Made by a program: the position numbers and the translations under genes. Below the pieces are notes generated by a model. That model was not told where the DNA came from, ran no database searches, and saw only the letters and a list, made by a program, of their open reading frames with translations. A stretch of 30,397 bases of DNA from CAYRDC01 sp964422925 (GTDB taxonomy: Bacteria; Bacteroidota; Bacteroidia; Chitinophagales; S012-47), in the NCBI GenBank assembly GCA_964422925.1, contig CAYRDC010000026.1, positions 1 to 30,397 on the forward strand. The letters run 5' to 3'. Positions 30,376 to 30,397 of the stretch are shown here, one piece after another (position 1 is the stretch's first letter; each line of letters begins with the position of its first letter).

Positions 30376-30397
30376 AGTTTATATGTTGAATAGTTGG

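Overview
The window is chromosomal DNA from a member of the Bacteroidota. Four things point there: perfect copies of the phylum's -7 promoter box (TAnnTTTG) in front of several genes, three large secreted proteins (two with clear and one with a variant type IX secretion sorting domain), a GWxTD-domain protein, and the near absence of Shine-Dalgarno sequences. The lineage within the phylum cannot be settled from this stretch. I see no tRNA or rRNA, CRISPR array, transposase, prophage or origin. No gene-free stretch exceeds 300 bp.

Layout. (1) 1-4108, plus strand: the tail of an upstream gene (possibly porQ), cmk, ispH and an unusual long rpsA with its own promoter, a strong Shine-Dalgarno and a TTG start. 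(2) 4198-5720, plus: a YbjQ-family protein and a membrane fatty-acid desaturase. (3) 5724-8467, minus: a tight three-gene operon of a ribulose-phosphate-epimerase-like protein fused to a CBS pair, a type I-beta DAHP-synthase-like enzyme with altered motifs, and a KdsC-like HAD phosphatase with an N-terminal HTH. Together they mimic the KdsD-KdsA-KdsC logic of Kdo synthesis with different parts, and are the best candidate here for an undescribed pathway. (4) 8569-12152: a YjbQ-family protein and, convergent to it, a secreted CotH-kinase/lamin-tail protein. (5) 12259-16469, minus: TPR lipoprotein, thrS, infC, rpmI, rplT, with an internal promoter before rpmI.

(6) 16589-20104, plus: a PD40 beta-propeller lipoprotein, then the tyrosine-catabolic pair hmgA-hppD, which together convert 4-hydroxyphenylpyruvate to maleylacetoacetate. 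(7) 20164-21600: divergent xerD (chromosome dimer resolution) and aroQ (shikimate pathway). (8) 21570-25051, minus: GWxTD protein, an LpxL-like acyltransferase and a GT2 glycosyltransferase, a cell-envelope set. Divergent from it is a WbqC-family protein. (9) 25830-30315, plus: two adjacent large secreted proteins, the second noticeably richer in G/C-ending codons, closed by a hairpin terminator.

Several start sites were moved from the longest-ORF start to an internal start, because the longer start lies inside a -7 promoter box or precedes the signal peptide. For several genes the -7 box lies only 5-6 nt before the ATG, which suggests leaderless transcripts.
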